DNA of 64,000 nt from Xiphias gladius (GCF_016859285.1 NC_053419.1:12614501-12678500), one strand, 5' to 3'; numbered from the stretch's first letter, positions 39,201 to 51,200 are shown. The notes: generated by a model not told the origin, from the letters alone. Numbers and translations are program-made.

Positions 39201-42200
39201 TCCTACCAAATTTGTATATCTTTAAAACTTGTTCATGAATATACAGCAGTTTCATTTTTTGAAAAGGCTAAATAATATCCTAAAAAAGCTGCGAACTGCA
39301 GTTTTTAGCAAATGTTACTCAAACTGGAGTAAATGGTATTTTTACAGGATGCTATTTTCAGCTGTGGATGTGGCGCAGTTGTGAGTATTTCTGGCAGCAG
39401 GACCGTGCATATGGGATTGAATAATCAAAATAATCTACAGTGCCCATGTTCATGGCACTGAAGAAGCATGTCTACTAGTGTAACTGTGCGGCTCACTGGT
39501 GTGTTTTTACCAGTTTTTGAACAACAGCGGAGCTCATAAGGACAGAGGAAAACACTATAACAGGCTTTGGCTACAAAAACAATACTTAGTAAGATCCATT
39601 TATTGCTGGTTTTGGTCTTTTCATGTGATTTGTTGACAATATGAAGAATATGGAACATCACCAGACTTATCCTTTAACGTTGACTGGCACGCCATCATAC
39701 CATTGCTGTCATCTGCATGCTTTTTCGTTTACTCCATCTATTGCTCATTGAAGGCATTCAAATATTCAAAGTCAATACAAAGTCATTAGAGTTACTTTTC
39801 ATCCGGGAGAACTATTGATGCTGGTTAGTGTGTGTGGCCTTTCTGGCTGCTATAATACAAGTATAAAAAGTAGAGCTGTGCCACTAATACAAATACCAGT
39901 CAGCCAATTCATAATGCACAGAATACTGGTATATATCTATCAATCAAGCGCTCCCAAATTCAATTTTATTCGAACAAAGGTGATGTAAGGTTACTGACAT
40001 GGACTCATGTCTGGAGTCACTCACAAGTGATTGAAGACACCCAGCACCACTCCAAAGCTCATGTGGATGACCCCAATAACAACTGACATCTTCATCTTGT
40101 AGGAGTTGAGGAAGGACAGTCGGTTCACCGCCATGTTCCATATCTGATGCAACATTAAAAAGCATCTCAATGAAAATGATATGAGAGTGAGTCAGTTATA
40201 TTCTGACTCTACTGTCTGAGTGCAATTACTCACAGGATCAATGCCAAATGGGTATGGTCCACTGAAAACACCACTGATGTTAGGGTCTAACGTGAGCAAA
40301 GCATTTGTCTGGAGCGTTTTGTTTCTGCAGTGTGAAAAAAAAAAAATTTTGTAGCAGTTAGAAAAACCTCAAGCACCCATTAAAACACCACATGCTTTGA
40401 GACAGTATAAACAAAAGTTAAACAACTCACGTCCACTGCTGATTTGTGAACATAGCCTTCACACTCCAGCCAGAGCCAAATATGTTGAGAGACTTAGAGA
40501 AACAGTCATTGTAAATCAGCCCGGTGTAGACAGAGAAAAGCCCCATCATTAGGATGATGTATCGTCCGTTGAAAAACGTCGCCCATATCTGGGAGCACCA
40601 AACACAGGTATCAGCAAAAACTAATTTACAATAATCAGACTGCATTATGGATGAGGAAGACTCCTCCCTACCTCATTACTGGAGCGTTTCTTCTTCTGCT
40701 TTTTTTCCGTCAGCACCATCCACAAAGCAAAGAGACTCAATACCATCCCGTGCCCGAGGTCGCCAAACATCACGGCAAACAGAAAGGGGAATGTGATGAT
40801 GGTGTAAGGAGCTGCCAAGAAGAGAAACAGACTCGGTGTACTTACTCTGAACATCTCCAGGGCAAACAAAGAGATACCTTACTGTTCTTTACATGACACA
40901 GTATGAGTTCTTACCTGGGCTTACCTCGCGGTAGTCCCCCACCCCGTAAGCCTCCACGATGCTCTGAAAGCCAGATGTGAACTTGTTGGTTCTTAACAGG
41001 GTAGGTGGAGTGTCAGTGCTCGGGATGCGGTTCACAAAGGATGGTACAGTGGCATCACCTTTTCTCTGATGATGAAAAACATATGTGAGAATGTAAGAAC
41101 AATAGATAAACATGATAAACATTTGTGATTACGAATTAATCACCATTTTAACCGTCATTATACATTTTACACTCACCGAGCCCTCTTCTAGTGCCCCCCG
41201 CAGGTTTGCCAAGTCACTCACGGGACACCACACCTCAGCAATCAGACACTTGTTGGTGACATCGAAGCTGCAGAGGTTGAGGATATGATAGATAGCCTTC
41301 ATCTTTTTAACTTGCACAACCCAGGTGTAGGCCGACTCTGAGGCCTTCTGCAGAACCTGCCTCAAGTAGTCCTCAGTGCGGTGCAGCACCTGGAGTTATA
41401 GTTATAGTTACCAGTTATAAACTAAGAATCTGTGTACAAGTAACATATTCCTGGTTGGATCAAAAGCCTTAATGCTGATGTGTGTCAGCCCTACATTGTT
41501 GAGGTCTTGGATACGTGTCCTTAAGCTGTCCAACACATCTGCCCGCTCCTCATCATTCTCAGGGTGCGGATAAATATGGCAATGGTAACTGAGGACAATG
41601 AAAGACAGATGTGTATTGTAATAATGAAGGATAATACATCAGGTACTGACAGGTAAAGTTCTGTGTGTCATGGTATCACTGTGCCTTTCCCATTTCTAGC
41701 GTTTCTGCTGTTTTTTTCCCCTCCCTCGTGTTTCTTGTTTGTCCCCGGTTTGTCTCTCTCTCTGTCTGTGTGCGTGTTTGTCTGGGCATGGCGAGGTATT
41801 CTCTCCTGCTGCGAGTTCACCTGTACACCTGGGACCCATCAACTAATCCCCCTCCTGCAGTATATAGCCCGGCTCTACACTCCAGTCTTCGTCAGATCGA
41901 TCAGTTTGCCAATGTGGTACTAACGCCACGGCCAAGGCCAGCTCTAGTTTGTACTTCTGTTGTGTTGCCTGAACCTTTTTTAACTCCCTGTTTACCTATG
42001 CCTCAGGTTAATTATTCTCCGCCATTCCTGTTCTGCGTGCCTCGCCCAGCACCTTGCCAGTCTGCCTTCCTTCCAGCTCCCGCTACCTGCCCCGCTCCAC
42101 CTCCAGATCTGGCCCAGCTTCCCCAAACCTCACTGAACCAACTCTTCAATAGATCTGCTTCCGAGCTTTTGAAAATCTCTTGTCCGACTCCTGCTTTTGG

Positions 42201-45200
42201 GTCCAAATTTTACTTGAACTAACAGTGTGATGACGGTATTCTCACCAATCGCAGATCTTTTGAACTTTCTGTCCAATCTGGTCTCCCCAGAAAGAGATGA
42301 GAAACACAACACTTTTGCTTATCTCGCCCTGAAACAACACATACACAGAGGTTATTACTACGGCCCAAGTGGTTCCTGTTTGATTTTGAGGCAGAGGGAA
42401 TGTTAGGCTATTTCTTATCTCCATCACAAAGTGTGTAATTCAACTCACAGTGTCGAGATCAGCGAGGTTCTCATCCACTTCTGCGTAGCTGAGGATGGTG
42501 TAGCCCTTACACACTCTCCACAACATGCGCTCAAAAGCCTCGACCTTCACTCGCTGGATGAGACCTGAAACAAACCTACAGCCAGGAGGGATCAGATTAG
42601 GTTCAGGGTTTGTTTCTTACTGATAATAGCACCATACACATTATGACATTCTGCAGCTCACCCCAGCTTGGCTCCAAGTCTTTGCATACCGGTGCATCCT
42701 GTCACCGAGTCTGTGTCCATGGTGGGGAATTCTTCATACTGGGGACCAAGAGCCTCATGCTAATTATAAAAAGGAACATGTTTCATTCATGACAGCTTAG
42801 AGTAACCAGAATCTTACATGGTTCTACACAAAGCCGACACAATGTTCACAAGCTGGAGTGTGATGTTTATTCTCACAAACCCCCCTCATCATTGCTCTTC
42901 GCTGTATCCCTTTTTAACACGGCAGCCTGGATGAGTCAGGTGCTGCTTGTAACGGCTGCAGTGTGACCGTGTCATTAATTAAAGGCCGCACTAGTTCCAC
43001 CTCTGTCGCCCAGGGAAACGAGACACGTCAGCGACAGGGAAACACGATGCTGCTGGCGAGATGAGGGGAAGCATCTCCGCTGGGTTTGCAAACAGAGTGG
43101 GACTGGAACAAAAGCAGTACACGACAGACGGTTGGTGTGTCTGATAAATGAGCGGCTCGATAGAAATACACTCACTCTGGAGCGGCTGTGCATGAAGGTC
43201 CGTGTGATCTTCAGCATGTGTGTGTACTCAGTCAGCTCCAGGAGGTTCCTCTGCAGCTTCTCTTTGTTCCTCGCCACCTCGCTCAGCTCCATCTCCAGCC
43301 TCTGGAGCTGCTCCTGAACATCCCATCAGACACCAGCTTAAGAATTCAGCAGGATTACCTGCTCAGTTAATGTAGGCAGCCAAGAATCAACGATACATGC
43401 GAATGACAGCAGAATACGGCCAGAGTTCCTCTACTTTAAACCTTAAAGCGAGACTACGTAACTTCTGGTTAACAGCAGCTACTATAGCTACAAATGACAA
43501 TAATGGGATATTGTATCATATTTTTTTTTTGTGTGTGTGTGTTTTGATTTATTTTAGCCTTTGTAATAAAATATAAAAGCAGCACTCGGTATCAAGCATA
43601 AAGTAATGAGTAAAAAAATTGTATGAAATATATGGAGTCTCACTAAGGACAGTTCACAATCAGTGCATTGATTGTGCACACTGACATCCTTGTTATGATC
43701 GGGTTTTCGGAGCATCCTGCTTATATGTTGGAAGTTTAACCTAGTACCTCATACCCTAGTCTCAGAAACCTGGATAAGCCCTTATCCCAGTTTTGAGAAA
43801 CCTGAATTATGCTAAATGGAGAACTGAAACCGGGATATTGTGGCATGTAAACAACTCATATAGGTTTAAGGTCATTCTCCACCCCGTGTGCAGATTAATC
43901 CTAAACTCAGGTTATGTGGCAGTTCATCCGGAAAAAAAAAAAAAAAAAAAAAAAAGATGATAACTGATGTAATGATGGCCTACGTGCTGAAATCGAAGTG
44001 AAAGTCTGACATCAGTAGTGCAGAGGAACAATTTTATTGTCGCCTTCATCTTCCATTACTGATGATTACATGGAGGAGCTAAATCCAGCAGAGCGGTAAA
44101 TGGAGTAGAGTCAGGGAGCCAAAAACTAAACTGGGCTCTCAGCTGCTGAGGTGACTCAGTCATAACAGAGATCCCAGACATATGACCTCCTACTCCCACT
44201 GTTCTGCCGGCGGGACAGTCGGTACAAACGCATGCCGTGTAGCCAAAGTTTGTTCAATCCCACAGAACTTTGTACTAAATTGAAATGTGGATCTCGAAGT
44301 TTCCAAAGTTACCAGATATGTCGGGCTGAATTTGGAAAAAGTGTATAAAATGACACATAAGGCATCTAGAATATTTCCATTTGATGGACTGATGCAGCCA
44401 TAAAAACATGGAGTCTTGGGTGTGAATGTTACACTCAGTTTAAACATTATATAGCTTCTATGAAGAGCTGGAACGAGGCGGTACAGTGTATATGTATGAT
44501 ATAGTCAGACAATGACGAATAAGAGGATTTTTCCAACCATAAAGCCACTGGAAGAGAAAATTAGAAGAAACTGGAGGTTAATATGAATCAAATACACGTG
44601 TGCACTGTGGCATACAATGAAAAGCCTGTATAATATTAGGATCTTGTATACAATGATATGAATAGCCAGGTTTCTCTATGTACCAGATTAATGTTATATC
44701 GAAAACATGATCAAAACCGGGATAGTAGTGTGTAGGTAAATATACTCAATTATACACTACGGAAAGTGAGCACTTTGATAGTAAAATCAGGTTAAAATGA
44801 AACTCACCATGATCTCCAGGACTTGCCTGGGGGGAGGAGCAAGTGGACTCTCATCTTCCTCTGGAACGGCTATATTAGCCTTTTGGATCTCCCTCAGAAG
44901 GTAGCCTGTGAACAAAAAATGCTGATAGCTGGCTTCATGGTGAATGCCACCGAGGTGTCAGAGCTACCCGTGAACTCTTAATCTCAGAGGGGCCGTTTTT
45001 CAAAAGACACATTCAGCCGCCACATGGACCACCCCAGGTGCTCTGCTCGCTTACCCAGAATTCTCTCCATCTCCTCGCATCTCTTGATTTCGCTGACGAA
45101 GCGCCGCTGGAATGAGCTGACACTTGGGTTAAGCTGAAACCAGAGGAGCATCACAGGTCAGGTGGCTGCAAGTCACGGCATCAGGCGATGCATGTACAAT

Positions 45201-45721
45201 AACAGGAGTCATTATGGCATCGTTAAATACACCTAGGCTGGTTATAATGTTGTAAAATGTTGTTTATTCTTGTTTAAATCCTGTTAAAACACTGTATTCA
45301 TCTACATCCTCCTCTCCCCAAGCCAAGCGCAATGTGGAGTATTTTGGCTTTAAACCTTAAGATATTATCGGTGTATATTTTTTTTAAGTTCTTTGGAGAA
45401 AATTGATATGAAAAGTCAGATAGATATATAGATAGATAGACTACATGCATGCATAATGGGAAGGGTAATGAGAGGTAGGGTAGAATACATTTTTCTGTAT
45501 TTGGTAGGACAAAAAAAATGCACGTAATTAAGAACAAAGACGTTCAGTCTGGTGGCAGAGTTGATACGTGTACAGAAAAGAGTGTGTGCACCATCAGCCT
45601 CTCTACTTACATCTCGAAACTCGACCAGCCCCAGCTCTCCGAGCTCACTAATGCAGTCATACTCAGAGCCGGACTGCAGGAACAACTGCGCCAAGCACAC
45701 CTCCTCACTCCGAAACACCAT
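36300..45721 (-). CDS. atp6v0a2: V-type proton ATPase subunit a, isoform 2-like
   Basis: Twenty coding exons: 45721-45611, 45133-45055, 44905-44808, 43313-43176, 42753-42662, 42575-42449, 42328-42246, 41588-41495, 41389-41177, 41065-40915, 40811-40672, 40588-40431, 40324-40234, 40143-40025, 38350-38140, 38035-37916, 37812-37696, 37302-37185, 37023-36852, 36402-36300. They total 2535 bp, giving 844 aa in frame. It is the a-subunit of the V0 proton channel in Golgi/endosomal V-ATPase. The N-terminal half is cytosolic ([31 protein letters not shown]). The C-terminal half has about eight membrane segments. Arg744 in [17 protein letters not shown] corresponds to the essential proton-path arginine (yeast Vph1 R735). 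[17 protein letters not shown] and the acidic loop favour isoform a2 over a1 or a4. I cannot decide between the zebrafish-style a2a and a2b names. The splice acceptor at 42753 has a weak pyrimidine tract. Confidence 0.93.
38351..40024. other. Large atp6v0a2 intron with a MITE
   Basis: This is a 1.7 kb intron in a gene whose other introns are mostly 80-400 bp. About 0.6 kb of it is the TTAA-ended element at 39079-39677. The rest is AT-rich with no recognised feature. Confidence 0.7.
39079..39677. mobile_element. Non-autonomous DNA transposon (MITE), TTAA-ended
   Basis: It begins ttaaaggataag and ends cttatcctttaa, a perfect 12 bp inverted repeat. Similarity continues inward for about 24 bp (tggtaatatt against tggtgatgtt). 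The length is about 600 bp and there is no transposase ORF. TTAA at both ends is compatible with piggyBac or Kolobok-type target sites, but the superfamily is inferred. A partial relative lies at 63420-63585. Confidence 0.75.
41666..42224. mobile_element. Solo LTR fossil, Ty3/gypsy-like
   Basis: The block starts tgtcatgg and ends near aactaaca, with imperfect short flanking repeats (ctgtg against gtgtg). It contains a TATA-like tatatagcc near 41861 and a 3' part resembling teleost gypsy LTR ends (ctgcttttgggtcc). No internal retroelement coding region is present, so it is a solo LTR. The open frames inside it are chance. It lies in a short atp6v0a2 intron. Age is uncertain, probably moderate. 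The family name is inferred from remembered LTR patterns. Confidence 0.55.
43720..44770. repeat. Possible single repeat split into two pieces
   Basis: Similar blocks occur at each side: aaaccgggatattgtgg with gcatgtaaacaactcat near 43830-43860, and aaaaccgggatagtag with gtaaatatactcaat near 44710-44750. The segment at 44215-44560 lies between them and may be a later insertion. This reading is tentative. Confidence 0.35.
44215..44560 (+). repeat. Unclassified interspersed repeat, copy A
   Basis: It shares ordered blocks with 60715-61035: gtacaaacgcatgccgtgta, a region containing ccagatatgtcgggctg, aaaacatggagtcttggg, atagcttctatgaagagctg and gtcagacaatg. Overall identity looks near two thirds, with small indels. 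No long ORF and no clear terminal repeat were seen. Confidence 0.65.
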
Positions 45722-46280
45722 CTTTCTCCGCCAGACAGCCCGGTCTCTCCTCCGCTGCCTCGTGCCGTGCCTGGGAGCCTACTGGGCCTAGACGACGAGC
45801 CGTTTACTCCTAACGAAAATAGGACATCACAAGACTCCGCGAGTCGATGCGATGCTTTAAACCCTTTAACCAATTAACCTTCCCCCCCTCCCCCGCCCCC
45901 GAGGATTAATTATTCCCCATTAATACTGACGATTTTCAGAAGGGAAAATATCCTCACTCTGTGTCTGGTTGTCGCGCCGTTTTTTGATTTTTTTGTTTTT
46001 GTTTTTGTTTGTTTGTTTTTTTTGTGTCTTGCCTCGTCAAAGCCGCCCGACGCCTACTGAACAAACGCTGTGAAAACAAAGACAGAGACCTCCCCGATGC
46101 ACCTTTCGCGTCGAGCGATCGCGGCGAACGGCGTCATCCCGTGGGCTCTTTACCTTGAACACCTGTCATCGCCAGCGCAGGGGAAAAAAAACACGGCGAC
46201 GACGCGACGCTCGGCCGGACAGAAGACGAGCAACAGGCGGGCTAGAAGAGAGACCATCGACCCGCCATGGAGACAAAGGG
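45700..46280 (-). promoter_or_regulatory. GC-rich promoter region of atp6v0a2
   Basis: CpG-rich DNA covers the first coding exon and about 500 bp upstream (cccgccccc, tcgagcgatcgcggcg, cggcgacgacgcgac), between AT-rich flanks. No TATA box was seen, as expected for a housekeeping V-ATPase gene. Confidence 0.45.
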
Positions 46281-47526
46281 GGCTAAAGGTAGCCTGACAC
46301 GTTAAAAGGAAGAAAAGAAAAAAGAAAAAAAAAAGCCACGGTCAGATATAGGCTATGGCCTTGTTTCGCGCTACGTCGCCCGGCAATTGACACAGATTGC
46401 GTCTCCGGGTTGCCAGATATTGTCGCATCCTCGGAAATAATCGATTTTTCTTTATTTAGAAGATGAGAGGTGTTTACAATACGCTAGATGCGAGCTGACC
46501 AAACAGTAACATCTGTCCGAAAATGTAGTTTCACTGACTTGGCGCTATGTTGACACCTAGCCAAGGCTTTTATGAGACGAAGACACTGTAGTCACACGGT
46601 ACATAAAATATCAATAATGAAAGATGAATAAAAATACGATTTTTTTAATACTCCAAATGATAAAATGCTTTTCAAGGTATATTCATGTCTAAAACGTAAA
46701 AAATATATAACAACTGAAGCCTAGACCATCGGTCTGAATTATGTCAACAAAATTACCCTTTAATAGTTTTTTTTTAATATTATGTCGTAAATTGAATGGA
46801 AAAATTTACTTTATTCACATTTTGCTCTTTAATTGGACTTATAAAGTAAGGTTGTAACCAAGTCGTTTCAGTCCTTTGTCTCGGTTTAAATCACGCTCGA
46901 CAATGATAACGCTGTTTTTGGTTAAAAAAAAGGGGGTTAGCCCACAAACCTGGCAACCAGCGCATCTTCTTATTCTGTTCCATCACTGAAAGCGGACCGA
47001 CCATCTGCTCTTCTTTGTGCGTAAAATTCTTTATTCAGGGTGTTTTTTTTGTGTGTGTGTGTTTTTTTTTTTTTTTTTTTGGCGACGTTTTAATTGTCGG
47101 CAGTTTTACAACAATTTTTCCCGTGTGATAAATTGTTACTGTATGTTTTAATAAATCCGTGGATCAGACGAACGAACATCTTTTCTAAGAGTAAAAGCAC
47201 TGGTCGTAGGCCCACATGACTCAACACAAATGTTACTCAGGTTAAGCGAAATCTGAATGAAATCTTTTTTTAAATCAGGTTTTACACAAAGCGGTTTTCA
47301 TGCTCAGTGTTAAATCCAGGTTCAAAATCACTCTGTGGGTAGCATCCATGCTGATTGAATCCTGCAAGTACACACTCTTGTTATGCAGGCACATTTCAAT
47401 TGGATTAGACTGAGGACAGCTGCAGATTTTAACAATACAGTACATTTACTTTACATTGTTTTGACAAATGCTTTTCATCAAATTGACTACCCCCCCCACA
47501 CACACACACACGCACGCACGCACACA

Positions 47527-47925
47527 GGAAGCACTTTGGGGTTCAATGTCTTCTTCAAGGACACTTTGACATGTGGACAGGAGGAGCTGGGGATCAAACC
47601 ACAAACACTATGACCACTGGCTAATTCTCTCCATCACCTGAGTTAGAAAAAATGATTTATACCCTAATAAAACTGTTAACAAGCTGTCAGGGACCAAGAC
47701 CTGACACTTAGACACAAAAAACAACCATTCACACTCACATTCACACTTATGGGCAATTTAGAATCGCCACTCAACCTAACCTGCATGTCTTTGGACTGTG
47801 GCCGGGGGAAACCCACGCAGGAACGGGGAGAGCGTGCAAACTCCACACAGAAAGGCCCTGAGAGAACCGTGGTACGCATCCAGAACCTTCTCGCTGTGCA
47901 GCAACAGTGCACCACCCTAACAGCC
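47527..47925 (+). repeat. Common teleost interspersed repeat (two adjoining blocks)
   Basis: Block one (47527-47640) reads gaagcactttggggttcaat and caaggacactttgacatgtg. Block two (47683-47925) reads cattcacactcacattcaca, ctgcatgtctttggactgtg and gcaaactccacacagaaagg. Both are stereotyped sequences found throughout teleost genomes. I do not know whether they belong to a LINE or a DNA element. Confidence 0.65.
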
Positions 47926-47956
47926 CAAATGAGGTCAACTAAGAACTGAAGTAATA

Positions 47957-47986
47957 AATAATAATAATAATAATGATAATAATAAA
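47957..47986. repeat. (TAA)n microsatellite
   Basis: This is a trinucleotide run of about ten units with one interruption. Confidence 0.85.
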
Positions 47987-48406
47987 TCAGTTCAGTACTT
48001 CTGCGTAATCTGCATAATTCCATAAAAACAAAGGTAAATGTTGCTTGCAAATTAAAAAATCATGTGACATAATGTTAACTTAAAACCAAATTACAAAACA
48101 AACTCATGAACTGGATAAAAAGTTGAATGTGGAAACAAAAGAGTCTGTAGTGTCATTATTTGGAAAAATGTCTGGGTGTAAATGTTGACCAAATATAAAG
48201 AAATACTAACACTGCTGCTGATGATGCACGGCAGCTGATGCTGCCACCACACAACTGTAGTAGACGAATTGCTGTGGAGAATGTACAAAACCCATGGTAC
48301 ATTTGTGCATAAATGGCACTAAATTTTAGTACAGTTTTTATAGACTTTTTACATACAAACATTTACAGAAAAGCACATAAGATTAAGTTTAAATTACATT
48401 GTGATT

Positions 48407-51042
48407 TTAAGTTTTAAGACTCTGGGCCATTCTGTTGAGCTCCTGTGATAGAGCTGTGACTGTATCCAGGATCCTCTGCTTGTCCTTCTCCTCTAACCGG
48501 GCTTCACATCTCTGAGCAAATTTGTCAGGATGCCACAGCGCTTGCTGCTTCCGGAGCACTTTACGAAACACCGGCACGTCCTTTCGGTCTACACCGTGCA
48601 GCATCACATCCACCATCTCCTGCACTGTACCTCCTGGAGCTGGCCAGGGGATGTCACTGTAGCTCAGCTTTGTGCTTCCAGCTGCCGAGCCAACGTGGAA
48701 AGTGGCTGCACACCTCTCATCGTACCTGCGCTTCCTGCCCTGCCGAGTCTCTTCCTCTTTACGTGCTGCTCGAGCCAGATACTCTTCATGTTCCCTCTGC
48801 AGCTTTTCATTCAGCTCCTTGCGGCTTTGCTCTTCCTGCTCTCTCTCTTGCTTACTCTTCTTCCTTTTCCATCCAGAATATGTCGCTGCCAGTCTTTCAG
48901 CTTCAGCATGCTTTTTATCGAAATATTCTTTCCTAATACGATCAGCCCAGGCCCCAAAATCTCCCTCGTCTTCATCAACAGGCAGAAAGTCATCAGCTGT
49001 GAAACAAATACAGCAGCGTTGTTATCATCAAGCGGAGAAAGTCCAAATAAAATTCAGCATCAAAGAATAAGTTTACAATTTACCATCATATACTCCAAAA
49101 GTTTCAAAGAATTCATCTTCACATTCGCCGAATAGCTTCTCCTGCCACTCCTTCTCAGGGTCCGTTTCAGGAGGACAACTCACATTTTCTGCAGTCTGTG
49201 AAGAATAGAAGGAAATGATACATTATGTAAATATGATCCAACACCACAAAAAAAAAAAAAGACATTTGAAGATATTACTTTGGACTCTGGGAAACCTTGA
49301 TGGACACAATTAGTTTACTTTTTATTGACCAAATAATAAATCAATTAGTCAAAAAAAAACCAAAAAAACAATTTGCAGATTGATCTGCAATGAAAATAAT
49401 CATTAGTTGTAGTCCTAACTTAAAATACTGTAGTACACTACCTTAAATGCAAACTTACTCAAATGCAGTTAAGGTAAAGTAGGTGTGATATGACATAAAA
49501 AAGAACAATACATGCTAAATCACTTGTATGATCTGATATAAATTGGTCTGGGTGGCAACCCTGATACACTCACTGTGTCTTTGTGTGTATTAGCGTGTGT
49601 GTGTGCGTGTGCGCGTTTCTTCAGATCTGGTCTCAAATACTGTTTTGTGAAAGTTACAGGTTTGATCAGTTATACCACCATGAATCACACAAAGGGCACC
49701 CGTCAGATACTATGATGACAAAGGGTTAACTGTGAGAAATAAGATGATATAGGTGATATATCAGCCTACGTTATTGTTTTCCATACATACATAACATAAA
49801 CATATTTCATAATGATCTCCTAAATGTGGCCATTTTGGAATTGTGACCCAGATACATACGGAGCAGGACATTTACCAGCTGAAAAGTAAACTTCTCAGCA
49901 CAGGACAAAAACTGTGTGATGGTGACACTTTGTCAACATTACCTTAAACATACAGTATCATTTGCATGTCTGTACTGCTGTGTCTTGTTAGTTAATGGCC
50001 AAAACACATGCTGACACCAGAACCTGTGATAATCTAGTAATCAGCAGATAATATCATATGCTGATTATTAGCTAGACTGATCAATTTTTTGTTTTGTCCA
50101 TGAAATGTTAGAAAATCGTGAAAAACAGACATAACAGTTTTAACAAAGCCCAAGGTGGCGTCTTCAGACTCCTTGATTTATTTCATCAACACCTCAAAAC
50201 TTACTCTCACGTGTAAAAGAAAAGCAGCAAATACAGACAAATTAAGAAAGTGAAATTTACTGAAATCGTCTAAACAATTAATCGACTAATTTTTTGATGC
50301 TCTAATATCAGCCGTACTGATATTTCATCTGGCCTGTGGGCACTGCTATAAATTTGTTATCTTATCTAATATCGACCGATAGAAAAATCCAACGCAAACA
50401 AAAAGCAAAAATGCCAAACATTTGCTTGTTCCAGCCTCTCCAGTGTGATGATGCATTGCTTTTCTGTTTTAAAATCACTGTAAATTGTGTGGTGATGAGT
50501 TTTTTTCACTATTTCCTTGATTAGTTCGTAGCAGCTCAATAGTTTCTTTGCATCAGATTCAAACTACTGTTTACCTCTGTATGTTTCATCCAGTTCAGCA
50601 GGTCTTGGGGTGTGACTCCGGCACTGTTAGGAGCAGTCATAGCCTCTGGGCAGCTCTTCTTGAGGGGCACAACCAGGTCATCATACGCTAGAAGGAAACC
50701 AAAATCATAAGTTAAAAACAATAACGGGTTAATACTTCAACTTCAGCTTCTTTCCCGGTCCCCCTTACCTGTCTTCCCGTGTTTAAGAGCCCGGTTGGCC
50801 GCTGTGTGTAGCGCCGTGTCTCCTTTACGGTCCTTCTGGAGAACATCGGCTCCGTGCTTCAGCAGCAGCCGCAGCACGGCGTCGTCTCCCAGGCAGCAGG
50901 CCAGGTGCAGCGGGCTCCTCTGCCTCCTGCCCTGGGAGAAGTTCACATCCAGGTCCCGGTGCTTCCTCAGGTAGGACTTCAGCTTCAGCAAACTGCCCCC
51001 CTCCACGTACTTCCACACCCGTTTCTGTTTGTGAGACACCAT
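48407..51042 (-). CDS. nfkbil1: NF-kappa-B inhibitor-like protein 1
   Basis: Four coding exons: 51042-50769, 50687-50575, 49195-49084, 48996-48407 (1089 bp), giving 362 aa, all in frame. IkBL is a nuclear protein linked to regulation of inflammatory gene expression and, in later work, to splicing. The biochemical role is not evident from sequence. Residues about 40-110 hold two ankyrin repeats (SPLHLACCLGDDAVLRLLLK, GDTALHTAANRA). The middle is acidic. Residues about 170-270 form a long Lys/Arg/Glu-rich helix. The C-terminal 80 residues resemble a J-domain end, with LWHPDKF (HPD at 322-324), matching WHPDRF of human NFKBIL1. ATG 51042 follows a GC-rich leader. The long second intron (49196-50574) contains repeats only. 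Confidence 0.94.
49196..50574. other. nfkbil1 intron containing dispersed repeats
   Basis: A short piece with aataaatcaattagtc and tgaaaataatcattagttg lies at 49295-49425. A longer copy of the same family lies at 50040-50320, followed by a further repeat-like stretch with tctaatatcagcc and ctaatatcgaccgata to about 50390. No exon was recognised. Confidence 0.55.
50040..50320 (+). repeat. Interspersed repeat of the 'attaatcgattaat' type, copy 2
   Basis: It reads gttttgtccatgaaatgtta, agcccaaggtggcgtcttca, agaaaagcagcaaatacaga and aattaatcgactaattttt. The block order is the same as in the copy at 3404-3665. It is uninterrupted here, which confirms that the insertion in the first copy is foreign. 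Confidence 0.65.
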
Positions 51043-51200
51043 TATGAGTACAAACGGAGCAGAGGGTTTATTATTATAGTTACTTCTATGAGTTGGTTAT
51101 ATTAACTTTAAAAGGACTTCGGCTAATCCGGATCCGGCCCGTCTTCTTAATAACTCCGAATCTAACAACGTCTCGGACACGAAAGTTCCGGGAACAGGAC
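50760..51200 (-). promoter_or_regulatory. GC-rich promoter region of nfkbil1
   Basis: The first coding exon and about 150 bp upstream of ATG 51042 are GC- and CpG-rich (ggatccggcccg, aacgtctcggacacg), followed by AT-rich DNA. No TATA box was identified. Confidence 0.35.

Larger units (their letters stand above)
43314..44807. other. Large atp6v0a2 intron with repeats
   Basis: The intron contains pieces of a repeat with aaaccgggata blocks (43720-43925 and 44640-44770), a poly(A) run (43929-43955) and an unclassified repeat (44215-44560) that has a homologue at 60715-61035. No exon was recognised. Confidence 0.6.
45722..48406. other. Intergenic region between atp6v0a2 and nfkbil1
   Basis: It contains the atp6v0a2 promoter block, AT-rich DNA, a poly(T) run near 47063-47080, a (CA)n tract near 47498-47526, two adjacent repeat pieces at 47527-47925, a (TAA)n tract at 47957-47986, and the presumed nfkbil1 3' UTR next to 48407. 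No gene was recognised. Confidence 0.55.

Noticed and set aside
41665-42222. A 185-residue plus-strand open frame with Pro-rich sequence
   Set aside because: It coincides almost exactly with the LTR-like block inside an atp6v0a2 intron and matches no gene family.
47498-47986. Regularly spaced short repeats that might suggest an array
   Set aside because: They are microsatellites and a common dispersed repeat. There are no equal spacers or conserved palindromic units, so this is not a CRISPR array.
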